Positions 1 through 9,326 of a stretch of DNA of 22,885 nucleotides are shown piece by piece. Position 1 is the first letter of the stretch; the number at the start of each line of letters is the position of its first letter. Source of the DNA: Fluviicola sp. (lineage in GTDB: Bacteria > Bacteroidota > Bacteroidia > Flavobacteriales_D > Crocinitomicaceae); contig NZ_JASLCN010000016.1 of assembly GCF_030151805.1 (NCBI RefSeq), positions 1 to 22,885 on the forward strand, in the 5' to 3' direction. A program made the position numbers and the translations under genes. A model generated the notes under the pieces. The model did no database searches. It was not told the origin of the DNA and saw only the letters and a list, made by a program, of their open reading frames with translations.

Positions 1-1101
1 GGGACGCAAGCTCCCATCAAAGTATTGTGCTACTTCCTTTTTCTTTCCTTCTTCTGAATACGTTGCATCGTACTGCCAGTTTTTCAATCCTTCGTGTTCT
101 GAACCAATTGTAATCACATTCAGGGTTGTAGTAGCCCAATCCGAAACTTTATTCTTTTGAGTTGTATTACCACTCCATGTACCATACTTATCCTTGCTCA
201 CATCCGTCAGCCAGCGGCCTACTCCACGAACGCGGTAAATCAAATACCCTTTCGCAAAGGTTTGCGGAATCCGGTAGTGCTGATCACCCGTTCGAATACG
301 CGTGCTATTGTGCTGAAAGTCCGATTCATTGAAATAAATATCACTCTGAAGCAAAGTGCTGCTCAGTGAGCTCGCTGAGTAATTATCAACCCACGTCCAT
401 TCCAAATCATAATATTCTGCACCGTCTACATAGTTCCAACTCAACTCGATTTCATCGGTTGTCGAACTAGTTGCTGTTGCTCCCTGATTATAAACCTTTG
501 TCTCAAAACCCGTTTGGTCGTAGGTAATATAATTGTGAATTGCAACCGGAACCTGTGTCGTGTTTAATTCATAATAACGCTCGGCGCTGAAGCCTGCTTC
601 CAGGTACATGTAGGACGGTAAGGTTGAGCCCGTGGTAACTGTTGTATACGTGGCTCCGCCGTTAGTACTTTTTTGAATACCGTCAACATTCACAGAAAAT
701 TTATGAATCCCGAACAAGCGATAGTCTTCCGCATCAATCACGATCTTGTTTCCTTCTCCACTATACGTTGCTTCCAGGTATGTGGTAATCGTCGACTGTA
801 CGACACCCGTATTGGTATACGGAGTAATGATTAACTTCAATTTGTATGTTGTGGTAGCACTTGTATAAGTCATCCCCGGAACTTCTCCCATCCCTAAACG
901 GATGTAGCCAAAGGCCTTCGAGCCAACATCTACGAATGTTCCGGAACTCAATTGACTGAAGTCTCCATCTTGCACCATTAAATTTCCATTATTAATGGAT
1001 GGTCCTTCCAAGCGCACGTTCCATAAAACATCTGCTCCATATGAGAAATGGAACATCAGTACAAAGAACGCAATGATTATAGGTGATAAAGTGATTCTCA
1101 T
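1..1101 (-). CDS. RHS/YD-repeat protein, N-terminal 367 residues (runs off left edge)
   Basis: This open frame begins at ATG 1101 and is still open at base 1, so only the N-terminal part is present. Residues 1 to about 22 form a signal peptide (MRITLSPIIIAFFVLMF..., probable cleavage after SYG), so the product should enter the periplasm. A beta-rich region follows. Around residues 200-300 a fibronectin III-like segment contains ELSWNYVDGAEYYDLEW. The fragment closes with NWQYDATYSEEGKKKE and QYFDGSLRP, which resembles the segment that opens the YD-repeat region in large Bacteroidota RHS proteins (compare the DGLGRP-type motif). From the family, a long RHS barrel, a core domain and a variable toxin tip are expected downstream, but none can be seen here. 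The start lies 3 bases after the stop of the LolA-like gene, so the two are probably translationally coupled. The RHS family call is fairly secure; toxin function is inference. Confidence 0.8.
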   Translation of the reverse strand, partial: MRITLSPIIIAFFVLMFHFSYGADVLWNVRLEGPSINNGNLMVQDGDFSQLSSGTFVDVGSKAFGYIRLGMGEVPGMTYTSATTTYKLKLIITPYTNTGVVQSTITTYLEATYSGEGNKIVIDAEDYRLFGIHKFSVNVDGIQKSTNGGATYTTVTTGSTLPSYMYLEAGFSAERYYELNTTQVPVAIHNYITYDQTGFETKVYNQGATATSSTTDEIELSWNYVDGAEYYDLEWTWVDNYSASSLSSTLLQSDIYFNESDFQHNSTRIRTGDQHYRIPQTFAKGYLIYRVRGVGRWLTDVSKDKYGTWSGNTTQKNKVSDWATTTLNVITIGSEHEGLKNWQYDATYSEEGKKKEVAQYFDGSLRP

Positions 1102-1104
1102 AGC

Positions 1105-1806
1105 TTAATTTAATCGGTTGTCAACTAAGGTATAACCTACATACTTCTCTGTTAGTTTCAGAATTCCTGAACTGTTTTTTGAAAAATAGCGGTCTAATTC
1201 AAAATAATTTAATGTCTTTGGATTCAGTTTCGGCTCATTGAACGTGATTTTCAAATGAGGTCGTTCCTGATCATTTTTGTTATATTCCTGTGAAAAATCA
1301 AGTGCTTCTGAATAATAAACATCTAATCTTTCTAAAAAATAATCCTTCTTGTCTATGCGCATCTTTATTACTGAAAATGGCAAATCCGAAGTGTTCTTAA
1401 TGATCAAAGTAACTGCATAATAGTCTCCCTTCTCCTCAACTTCTGTCTTCGAGCAATGCCTTAAAGCAAGGTCCAGATCAACAGTTGTATTAATCAACTT
1501 TTGCGGTTGAGCCAGTGAAATCATTTTTTCCGAATGACTAATCTGAACGAAAAAATCTGTTGCGTAAACAAATTCTGTTTCATCAATTTTTTGATATACA
1601 TTCGATTTGTTACGATAGAAAAAACCTTTGTAACTCTCTTCAATAACATCACTTTTATGACCTTTGAAAAGTTCATAGGTACAACTATACTCTATATGCG
1701 ATTTATCGTTATAAATCTTCTGCATTTTGCTGATCAATTCTTTCGCATTCATCGAAAAGGATGAAGTTGCAAAAAAGAATGTCAAAAGAAAAAAAGTAGT
1801 CTTCAT
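1105..1806 (-). CDS. Secreted LolA-like (lipoprotein-carrier-like) periplasmic protein
   Basis: The product has 233 residues. An N-terminal signal peptide (MKTTFFLLTFFFATSSFS) is followed by NAKELISKMQKIYNDKSHIEY and then alternating beta strands, including a YKGFFYRNKSNVYQKID segment. This start (a helix, then 'protein X with Y to Z' strands) resembles LolA/RseB-fold proteins, which bind hydrophobic ligands or lipoprotein acyl chains in the periplasm. I see no diagnostic residue, so the fold call is by resemblance only. The upstream gene ends in TGA that shares its last base with this ATG (TGATG, shared base 1806). An in-frame TTG at 1809 would add one residue but is less likely than the ATG. 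The gene is strikingly AT-rich: bases 1561-1620 contain 16 G or C out of 60, against about 33 of 60 at 601-660 in the adjoining RHS gene. Its position between RHS partners suggests a chaperone or carrier serving this locus. Confidence 0.65.
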   Translation of the reverse strand: MKTTFFLLTFFFATSSFSMNAKELISKMQKIYNDKSHIEYSCTYELFKGHKSDVIEESYKGFFYRNKSNVYQKIDETEFVYATDFFVQISHSEKMISLAQPQKLINTTVDLDLALRHCSKTEVEEKGDYYAVTLIIKNTSDLPFSVIKMRIDKKDYFLERLDVYYSEALDFSQEYNKNDQERPHLKITFNEPKLNPKTLNYFELDRYFSKNSSGILKLTEKYVGYTLVDNRLN

Positions 1807-3086
1807 CAATTTTGTTTTGGGTTAGAAGATCTGGTTTCTTTGGTAGTAACAATTCCCCTGCTTGTTTCTTTTTTGATACGGATCAGTTTTCCCTCCTTAT
1901 CATACTCATAGAACGTAGCATAATTATTATCATCTAATTCTGCTGTCAGCCAGAATGTCTCCGGATCATTTACATACGACTTCATACTCGCATTGAACGG
2001 ATGGATTCTTACATCGTCAAAGTAAGCAGCATTGCCAGTCGGATTCACCAACTTAATATTCACTTCAGTAGTACCTGACGGAGGAGTGAATTCTCCTGCT
2101 ATACGCTGCCATCCTTCGATAATATCACCGGTAGGTCTGAATTTAACCGTCAAAGGACTTGATCCAATAAATGCCAGTTCAACATTTGCCGTATTTCCAT
2201 CACTTCCGTTATCATAAGTCATCACCTGCGGAACGGTTGGATTTACCACCTTTACCCAGGCACTGACCCAATATCTTTTTCCCGGTTCTGTAACGAACGT
2301 AAAACAAGTATTACAAATTGTATCTGTTTCATCAGGTAAAATTTCAATCACAACGGTTCTATTTACCGGACAATCCGGTCTTTTCGGATTGAATAAATTC
2401 AGCTCGACAATATGGAATCCGTCGTCCGTCAGAGTATGTGGAACAGCAGATTGCGAACCACTTGTAGTATAAAATCCTGCAGCGATCGGTTGGGTATCAA
2501 TACCCAACGTATACTGCATTGCTTCTCCTGTAGGAAGGTTGATTAAATTGACATGAATATTTACCGCTTGGCCAACCGTATACGGACCAACCGGATCAAC
2601 CCACAAATCAGCATTTACGGTAGCAATATTGACTGGTATGAAATTTTCAAGCAATGACGCAACCGGCGCTGTGCAGTAATCTACAAATATATTTGTAGGC
2701 CACCATTGACCATTCCAACCAAGATAAGGAGCACCAGGTTGTGTTGGTGACAAGATATGCTTCGCTGTTACAAGACACGGTGAACCATTTACGATAAAAT
2801 GAACAACCGCAGTTACATTATATGCACCATCAATTGTATAAGTATGTGAAATCCCCAAATTGCTCGTAGAAACCGTAGAGCCATCTGCGAAATTCCACTC
2901 TACATGATCAAAAGCAACGTTTGGTTGATTCAAATCATTCGGGCAGATCGACAAATTAAAATCTACTGTTCCTGTCTGGCACATATTATATGCTTCCAAA
3001 TAAACCTTTGGACAAGTACTTGCAGCGTACGTCTTTTGAACGTTCAGTACAATACAGGCAATTGCTAATATTAATAATCTTTTCAT
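1806..3086 (-). CDS. Secreted PKD-domain protein with C-terminal carbohydrate-binding-like half-domain and RHS-partner tail
   Basis: The product has 426 residues. A signal peptide (MKRLLILAIACIVLNVQKTYA) is followed by a PKD-type domain at about 22-105, with VEWNFADGSTVS and the HTYTIDGAYNVTAVV strand typical of the fold. A second Ig-like stretch spans about 140-250. At about 258-360 lies a galactose-binding-like segment (CFTFVTEPGKRYWVSAWVKV ... GWQRIAGEFTPP ... YFDDVRIHP). The tail at 361-426, with SYVNDPETFWLTAELDDNN and YATFYEYDKEGKLIRIKKE, resembles the C-terminus of the very large proteins that sit just upstream of RHS genes in Bacteroidota. Here that tail is carried by a separate gene with its own signal peptide. 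Ten bases separate this ATG from the stop of the 1873-residue gene, and the following gene overlaps by one base. It probably works as the detached C-terminal part of its upstream neighbour. The gene is secure; function is inferred from context. Confidence 0.75.
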   Translation of the reverse strand: MKRLLILAIACIVLNVQKTYAASTCPKVYLEAYNMCQTGTVDFNLSICPNDLNQPNVAFDHVEWNFADGSTVSTSNLGISHTYTIDGAYNVTAVVHFIVNGSPCLVTAKHILSPTQPGAPYLGWNGQWWPTNIFVDYCTAPVASLLENFIPVNIATVNADLWVDPVGPYTVGQAVNIHVNLINLPTGEAMQYTLGIDTQPIAAGFYTTSGSQSAVPHTLTDDGFHIVELNLFNPKRPDCPVNRTVVIEILPDETDTICNTCFTFVTEPGKRYWVSAWVKVVNPTVPQVMTYDNGSDGNTANVELAFIGSSPLTVKFRPTGDIIEGWQRIAGEFTPPSGTTEVNIKLVNPTGNAAYFDDVRIHPFNASMKSYVNDPETFWLTAELDDNNYATFYEYDKEGKLIRIKKETSRGIVTTKETRSSNPKQN

Positions 3087-3096
3087 ATCAATTCAA

Positions 3097-6000
3097 TTAA
3101 GGTTGTGCCTGTGTTGGGCAAGCAATTCTTTTGTTCATTGTCACATTACTTCCTGAAGACACACGGATACTGTATTTTCCTGTATGAGCAGTATTTTTAC
3201 TAATCGCTCCGTTTACAGTCCCTTCTCCGGTAGTGTACGTTCCCGGGAAACTAAAGTGCGAATTGGTAGTACATCCCGTAAATCCTCTGTCCTCAAAACC
3301 GTCATAAGCAATTTCACTGTATTTCAGGTTTGACCCTACTGCAATCGGTAATGTATTATTGTAACCGTATTGAGCAGCGGAATAACGTTTCAAGGCATCT
3401 ATATTTTCAATCTCGAATCCATAAGCACTGTAATTCGAAACTTCGCTAACCCAAGTCCAGTTGGTTATATCCTTATACCAATTATGTGATGCCGTTAAGC
3501 GATACATTGGTCGGAATGTCGAGAAGAAACCTTCCATTCTCGGTGTTGCTTTAGCCTGGAAGTTACGACCCGTGAGATAAGTATTGTTTGATTTCACTCT
3601 CCAAACACCTTTTTCATTTTTAACGAATGGGTTGCTTCCCTGACCGATACCGCATTCACAACCAGCCGGCCAGTTATCCGAGTAATCAACTGCACTTGCG
3701 TTAATGATCTTCCATTGTTCAAAGTTTGATCCCATGAGGAAATTTTGTCCCAGGTTAGTTACATAATTTCCTTGCAAGTCTTTAAACGGATGGTGCATCA
3801 AGGTAACATTCATGATTCCGGCAGACTGCAAGTTTCGTCTTGCAGAACGAACAACCGTGAAATCAGTTCCCGATGGAAGTGATGTAATTTCAGTTCCGTT
3901 TACATCAATCAACTTGAAAGTATTCCCCTGAACCCATAGAACCCAGGCTTTCTTTTTAACTGTAGCAGAATACTTATATGCAATTTCATCTCCTGCCATT
4001 AAGAAATCACTGGACATGTATGAAGAAGGCAATCCTTGCATTACATACTGTGCGGAGCCTCCTGCAGCACCCAATTTTCCATCTATTCCAAGGTTGGCGG
4101 AAGCCTGAGACATTCCTTTATAGAACCAGTGCGCAGGATAGTTAAATGTGTAGTATTTATCGTTGTACTCATCAACTGTTTCAGTTGCCAGAACTTCTCC
4201 TGTCATAGCATCCCAGGCAATATTCTTGGTCGAAACTTTCGTGTCTCCGTCGTAAGTAACGGTTTCCACCAAGATTCCAAAAGTATTGATCACTTTTGTG
4301 GATGAAACTGCCCGCACCTGGTCTTCAGAGCTGCTTAAATCCGGTAACGGAATCGGAACCAATCCAGGGATAATTCCGATAAAGAACGCAGCCAGGTTTG
4401 TGTTCACACCACTGATCTCAGTCTGACTTGCATTTTCACGTAAGTCATGAACCAAATCGTATTCTACACCGATAGTACTGCTTTTTATATCACCATTCGG
4501 GAAAACAACCGGTACATTGTTGTTCAATTTTCCTTTATTCCTATCCATAGCGAACGGTGTATAGTAATCATCTGATGCGTAATGGTAAGTTACTCCGGAA
4601 ATCGGTTTCTGCTGTTCTTCTGCATATACCCATTTCGCTTTTTGCTTTCCGTTCATATCATTCAAATGAACAACGTATCCCTGTGAAGCTGTAAAGTGCT
4701 TTTTCATTTTAATCTTCAGAATGCTTGCCAATGGCATTTTCTTGTCTTCTTTCGCCTGGATAGGTGTTTGATCAACAATCGTAGGATAATCTCTTGAAGT
4801 ATAGAATTCAGAAACCACTTTTCCCGTTCTGTTCAGTTTCTTAACCTGCATGGTCTGTGGAATATTCGTTGCTCCTGAAATATTCGCGACGCTTACCCGG
4901 GAATAAGTTACCTGTGGACTCGGGAAAAACGACTCTCCGAAAGGTTTCTCCACATAGTTCTCATCTTTTGGAGCCAACAAATGTTTTGTAGTAGCAACTA
5001 CAGGCATTACAAATGGGTTCTCTTTATTTCCTACCGGTTCATAAGTTGCAACTCCACTCGAAATTTTAGATAGCGGATCTGAAGCATTGTCTGACAGATT
5101 GTACTTATAGGATTGACCGTAACTCATCGTCTGGTATCCAGATTGCCCCGGATTCATTGAATTATTCGGGTCTTCTGATCCCCAGATATCGGAGATACGA
5201 ACCGATTTAACACGTGTACCACCACCTAGTTTTGATCCGGATGCAACATTCAAACGAACCCAGGATTTATCCTTCACGAAACGTCGTCCGATTTGTTTGT
5301 CTTCCAAAGTAGCATTCGGTCCTGTAAAGATCTCCTTCAGATTAGATAGCGTATTGGTAGCCAACATCTGTTCAACGATCTGTTGAATGTCGCTGGAATT
5401 ACCATTAGGTGCTGTTCCATAAACTTGTTTGGAAAGGTACTTTTTACCAAAATTCCATGCCGCTTTTGCAACTGCATTTACCGGTTTATCCCCGTTAACA
5501 CGCCCTTCACGTTCTTCCCATTGCAATGGAATACTGATAAATTTATTCCCGCCAATGACTTTACAACTCGGAGTTCCTCCCTGGAGATCAATACGGCCAT
5601 AACCACTCACATAATCAAAATACGATGAATTGATATTTGATGCGGAACCGTTGTTTCCGCCCTGTTTGGTCATATTTAAAAAGAATCTGAATTGAAGCAG
5701 TGATTCTTCCAGGTTGCTAAAGAACAAGTCTCTGATCTTCCCGGCTGATGACAATTCATTACAATCGGATTCCATCGGAATCTGCACATACAGGTATTTC
5801 TTGTGTTTTTTCAGGATACTTCCATCGTATAATTCTCCGGAAATGTCGCTATTCACATCAGGAACCGGGCTATCTCCCGCTCCCATTACCTTATACATCA
5901 TCAATGCTTTCTTATCCTGTACATAATTGTAATCATCTGATTCATATCCTATTGAAATCTGTCCTCCGGACGGAGTATATATCTTTTTCAGACACCAGGC

Positions 6001-8718
6001 CGAAGAATGTGCATCCTGTGCAGTTCGATCCTGGCTTGTAAATGAGAATTCTGCTGCTGTTACCGGATCAGTATTTGCTCCTGAAACAGCTCCGCTTGGT
6101 TTGTATTTACCCCATGAATCATACCCTTTGATATTGTAGTCCGGGTTATTCGGGTTATTTGTTCCGATCTGAAGATTTCCGCCTGTGTATTCATCTTTCC
6201 CGTCCGCGTATTCGTTGTAATTGAAACGGTAACCGGTATATTTCCCCATATTGGAATCGCGGTAAGTAAAATAGATCTTCTTCAAAGTCAGTTTTCCTAA
6301 GGCATTGCTTTTTTCATCCGCTTCAAGGGTTTGGTTACCATTGTTATTAGCAACTCCCTTACACAATGAATAGGAATACTCGAAATGTGCCACCTTAATA
6401 GGCTTTGCTGCTGATCCCAATGCCTGGTATTCCGGCTTGGAGTACAAACTGATCTTTTCAAGTTTCTTTGATGCGGAAGAAGCGCTCATTCCACCGTTTT
6501 CTCCGGCAACTCCGAAAGCATCCTTACGATTAGTCAGTGTGAAAACAGCAATGTGTGTTTTAGTTTCAATGATCTCAATATATTTTTGTTCCTTTTCACC
6601 ATAAATAATAGTTCCCTCATCATCATCCAGATCAGTATTCAAACCCGGGTTGTAGGTTGCATAACCTGCTTCTGTCGGAACTCTCCATTTATATCTTGAA
6701 CCAGTTGTGTACTTAAATTTCGTGTAGCTTCCCAAATCGTTATCGCTCGGACCGTTATCATCCACATCCTGGTAATCCGTAGACAAAACGGAAGTCAGCA
6801 AGTAAGTATGTACATAAGCTGGTGTAGTAGTTCTGTTGAAATTATGATTCAACTGTGAATTACCCGGCGAGTTATCTGTAGGACTGCATTGCACCAATCC
6901 TTTGGAATGCAATACCCTGGTTCCTGAATAATCAACTGAAAAAGAGGATTCCTTTTTCACAAAATTGTACAACGGTAAACCGTAAATATATCTCGCTCCG
7001 TCATTGCGGATGATCTGAACTTCTCCGGTATGGTGATCTTTCGCTTCGTTAGGAAGTGATATTGCAGTATAACCGGATTTGACAGCACAAGGACCATAAC
7101 CAACTCCTTTTTTCAAATCTCCGACCGTAATATTTCTGATCGATTGATTACGCGATTTTCTCTGAGTACGTTTTGTTGCTGAACTCACTCCCGTGGAAGT
7201 TTCTGCCAGATCGTTGTATTTATATTGCAATTTACTCGCTGCTTTCCGGTGGAATTTATTTCCTACAAAAGGAATTCGTACCGGGTTATATCTTGCGATT
7301 TGATCAAACAATACAAATTCAGCATCCACACTCAAATCCCCGACGTTTTTGAAATGTACTTTCTCATATTTCGGATTGTAATTATAGTTTTCCATCAGGT
7401 ATTGAATGATATCATTCTCGTTTTCCCAAACCCCGGAGTGGCTGTTAATCGATGTGTTTTCAAAATCTACCCCACCATGAACGGCATTTCCCATACCAAT
7501 TTCAACTCCCAATGAATTGGAACTGGAAGCATCTGAAACATATGAATCATACACATATCCAACCTGGTTTCTGAATGGTCTGTAAGTTCCTCCTACTCCC
7601 TGTCCCTGAACCGAATAAATATCATAGGTATAATTGGTAAGCGGAAGATTCGTCGTATTCACATTGAACGTTCCATCCTTCTCACGGTTGAAGTCCAGGA
7701 TTCCATATTTATCACTATGATCCGTATTCTCATAACCGTATGCCGCACGAACTTTATAAAGTTCAGACTCGTCAATGGATTGAATCGTTCCGAATGCCGT
7801 AATCTGTCCTTGTGCTTCACCTCCCCAAACTTCAGATCCCAATGCCGCATTCACCGTGAAACTTTTAGTATTCATGGCAACACGTTTGGAAGGCGTGTAT
7901 AATTCATCCGTAAAACCAATGGATGATCCTACCGAAGATGAACCTAAATTTTCCAGGTTCTTTGCTTCTTTCGACCCCTTACTTTTACTCTTTGACATAC
8001 TTAATGTAGTCGCTGTTAACCCTTGTCGCGAGTTCATTGTAACTCCAACCGTACCTGTCAAAGTTGTGTTTGTTTTATCTTTCTGCTCTTTTTTGCTGTG
8101 AATGGAAATACTCGGAGACAACGCCAAACCATCCGGACCATTTTCAGCATTGAATCCAACCGAACAAGCTTTTCCAAGATCCATCTGTACTCCTACGCTG
8201 GTCTTCATGGTGAACCCGTCGTAATTATTATACATCGCCGTAACTCCCAGGGAAACATTCACATCTCCTGTTGGAATTTCAACCCCGAATAATCCCGGAG
8301 TCAGTTTAAAACTTGCACCAGCTGTAACATTCGGCTTCATGTTATTTTCATAAACCATTTCATCACCTTTGAAATCATCCGGAAGTCCTCTCACACTTCT
8401 GTTGATCTGACCGACAGATAAGTTCCAGCCCAATCCTACCCAGCTTGCTTCATCATCCATTCCGATATCGGAAGAATAAGCAATATTCAGGGGATATCCT
8501 CCAACGTCCATTAACGGAATATTGTAGTTCATATCACCACTTGAGAGATCTACCATATCTGAAACTCCAACAGGAGTAAAAGAGCTGAACTCCGGTTGTT
8601 TTGGTCCTCCTGTTAACGCTAAAGCTGTTGTTGGCACGAAAATCTCAGCCAGAATATTCAGCACTAAGAACGCACTCGTTATCTTAAATCCACGACTTTT
8701 TTGAATACGAAGTATCAT
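3097..8718 (-). CDS. Giant secreted SpvB/TcB-like RHS-partner protein (1873 aa)
   Basis: The largest gene in the window. A signal peptide covers about residues 1-35 (ending TTALALTGG). Residues about 40-105 (GVSDMVDLSSGDMNYNIPL ... VGLGWNLSVGQINRSVRG) match the layout of the SpvB/TcB N-terminal domain: a symmetric 'SG-x-Y-x-I-P' strand, then GLGW-LS. Tc toxin B subunits begin this way. The remainder is beta-rich and reminiscent of RHS/TcB shells, with an Asp/Asn-rich possible calcium loop near residue 650 (DVDDNGPSDND). AWCLKKIYTPSGGQISIGYE near 905 leads into SDDYNYVQD, a signature I associate with large Bacteroidota RHS-partner proteins. The C-terminus (from about 1800, YDGFEDRGFTGC ... AHTGKYSIRV) is the first half of a galactose-binding-like domain and then stops; the expected second half is in the next gene. 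The start overlaps the lipoprotein stop (ATGA, 8715-8718). SpvB-like identity is inferred from motifs without alignment. Confidence 0.75.
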   Translation of the reverse strand: MILRIQKSRGFKITSAFLVLNILAEIFVPTTALALTGGPKQPEFSSFTPVGVSDMVDLSSGDMNYNIPLMDVGGYPLNIAYSSDIGMDDEASWVGLGWNLSVGQINRSVRGLPDDFKGDEMVYENNMKPNVTAGASFKLTPGLFGVEIPTGDVNVSLGVTAMYNNYDGFTMKTSVGVQMDLGKACSVGFNAENGPDGLALSPSISIHSKKEQKDKTNTTLTGTVGVTMNSRQGLTATTLSMSKSKSKGSKEAKNLENLGSSSVGSSIGFTDELYTPSKRVAMNTKSFTVNAALGSEVWGGEAQGQITAFGTIQSIDESELYKVRAAYGYENTDHSDKYGILDFNREKDGTFNVNTTNLPLTNYTYDIYSVQGQGVGGTYRPFRNQVGYVYDSYVSDASSSNSLGVEIGMGNAVHGGVDFENTSINSHSGVWENENDIIQYLMENYNYNPKYEKVHFKNVGDLSVDAEFVLFDQIARYNPVRIPFVGNKFHRKAASKLQYKYNDLAETSTGVSSATKRTQRKSRNQSIRNITVGDLKKGVGYGPCAVKSGYTAISLPNEAKDHHTGEVQIIRNDGARYIYGLPLYNFVKKESSFSVDYSGTRVLHSKGLVQCSPTDNSPGNSQLNHNFNRTTTPAYVHTYLLTSVLSTDYQDVDDNGPSDNDLGSYTKFKYTTGSRYKWRVPTEAGYATYNPGLNTDLDDDEGTIIYGEKEQKYIEIIETKTHIAVFTLTNRKDAFGVAGENGGMSASSASKKLEKISLYSKPEYQALGSAAKPIKVAHFEYSYSLCKGVANNNGNQTLEADEKSNALGKLTLKKIYFTYRDSNMGKYTGYRFNYNEYADGKDEYTGGNLQIGTNNPNNPDYNIKGYDSWGKYKPSGAVSGANTDPVTAAEFSFTSQDRTAQDAHSSAWCLKKIYTPSGGQISIGYESDDYNYVQDKKALMMYKVMGAGDSPVPDVNSDISGELYDGSILKKHKKYLYVQIPMESDCNELSSAGKIRDLFFSNLEESLLQFRFFLNMTKQGGNNGSASNINSSYFDYVSGYGRIDLQGGTPSCKVIGGNKFISIPLQWEEREGRVNGDKPVNAVAKAAWNFGKKYLSKQVYGTAPNGNSSDIQQIVEQMLATNTLSNLKEIFTGPNATLEDKQIGRRFVKDKSWVRLNVASGSKLGGGTRVKSVRISDIWGSEDPNNSMNPGQSGYQTMSYGQSYKYNLSDNASDPLSKISSGVATYEPVGNKENPFVMPVVATTKHLLAPKDENYVEKPFGESFFPSPQVTYSRVSVANISGATNIPQTMQVKKLNRTGKVVSEFYTSRDYPTIVDQTPIQAKEDKKMPLASILKIKMKKHFTASQGYVVHLNDMNGKQKAKWVYAEEQQKPISGVTYHYASDDYYTPFAMDRNKGKLNNNVPVVFPNGDIKSSTIGVEYDLVHDLRENASQTEISGVNTNLAAFFIGIIPGLVPIPLPDLSSSEDQVRAVSSTKVINTFGILVETVTYDGDTKVSTKNIAWDAMTGEVLATETVDEYNDKYYTFNYPAHWFYKGMSQASANLGIDGKLGAAGGSAQYVMQGLPSSYMSSDFLMAGDEIAYKYSATVKKKAWVLWVQGNTFKLIDVNGTEITSLPSGTDFTVVRSARRNLQSAGIMNVTLMHHPFKDLQGNYVTNLGQNFLMGSNFEQWKIINASAVDYSDNWPAGCECGIGQGSNPFVKNEKGVWRVKSNNTYLTGRNFQAKATPRMEGFFSTFRPMYRLTASHNWYKDITNWTWVSEVSNYSAYGFEIENIDALKRYSAAQYGYNNTLPIAVGSNLKYSEIAYDGFEDRGFTGCTTNSHFSFPGTYTTGEGTVNGAISKNTAHTGKYSIRVSSGSNVTMNKRIACPTQAQP

Positions 8719-9326
8719 GATCTTGATTTTTTTCCGTTGTTAATTTTAAAGCGCATCAAGCCAGATCCAAACAGTCTGTCATAATACAATACGCTTGCGG
8801 GTTCATTCAGATTAATTTTATTGAAAAACAAAAAAACTTTAATATTATCCGGTTCTGAAATTCCCGGATCATATTCAACTCCTGTAGCAGAAACAGATGC
8901 TCCATTTTGTTCAATACTGAAATCTGTTGAAATTTGTCCTACCAGGTATTTCAATGCATCTTCCTTATCCATCATGATTTTAGAAGATTCAAAAACACTG
9001 GTTTCTTTCATATTCTGTAAGTCTATTTTCAAAATAGCTACAGATTCCTTACTCAATTCCAAGCGCTCAGGCAGGCTCAGCTTTTCCCCTTTTCGGGAAA
9101 CAAAGTCAACCGCATTCATCAGATCCACTGTATAGGAGATTCCGTTATATGCTTTTTGAGCAAATCCTTCAGAATGTTCCTCTGAAGGAGAAACCTCTGA
9201 TTGCTCTCCTTTGAAACGATGATTCAATTCCAAAGAGGTTTTGTTCATTGATTTAGGTTCGATCTGTTTACCGGTACAAGAAATAATCATGCTAGCCAGC
9301 AAATAGAACAAGGTTAGGTGTTTCAT
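8715..9326 (-). CDS. Small lipoprotein of unknown function in RHS operon
   Basis: The product has 203 residues. The N-terminus MKHLTLFYLLASMIISC ends in a good lipobox (IIS before Cys17), so it should be lipidated and held in the inner or outer membrane. I do not recognise the mature part. After a polar linker rich in Glu and Ser it has a mixed helix and strand composition, with KLSLPERLELSKESVAILKI in the middle and an aromatic C-terminal stretch (ASVLYYDRLFGSGLMRFK). Both ends overlap neighbours through ATGA: the start at 9326 overlaps the stop of the Skp-like gene (9323-9326), and the stop overlaps the start of the 1873-residue gene (8715-8718). Tight coupling to a chaperone-like gene and a giant secreted protein suggests an assembly or anchoring role, which is inference. 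Another ATG at 9330 is in a different frame and is not used. Confidence 0.75.
   Translation of the reverse strand: MKHLTLFYLLASMIISCTGKQIEPKSMNKTSLELNHRFKGEQSEVSPSEEHSEGFAQKAYNGISYTVDLMNAVDFVSRKGEKLSLPERLELSKESVAILKIDLQNMKETSVFESSKIMMDKEDALKYLVGQISTDFSIEQNGASVSATGVEYDPGISEPDNIKVFLFFNKINLNEPASVLYYDRLFGSGLMRFKINNGKKSRS

Noticed and set aside
157..369. Plus-strand open frame of 70 codons
   Set aside because: It lies opposite the RHS N-terminal frame, has no recognisable domain or signal, and its composition is that of an antisense shadow.
1806..3099. Possible frameshift or sequencing error separating the 1873- and 426-residue genes
   Set aside because: The second gene has its own ATG, a clear signal peptide and a PKD domain before the shared domain continues, so a simple base error cannot rejoin them.
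5383..8292. Several plus-strand open frames of 61 to 97 codons opposite the 1873-residue gene
   Set aside because: They overlap a single long coding frame with clear family motifs and show no independent start signals or domains.
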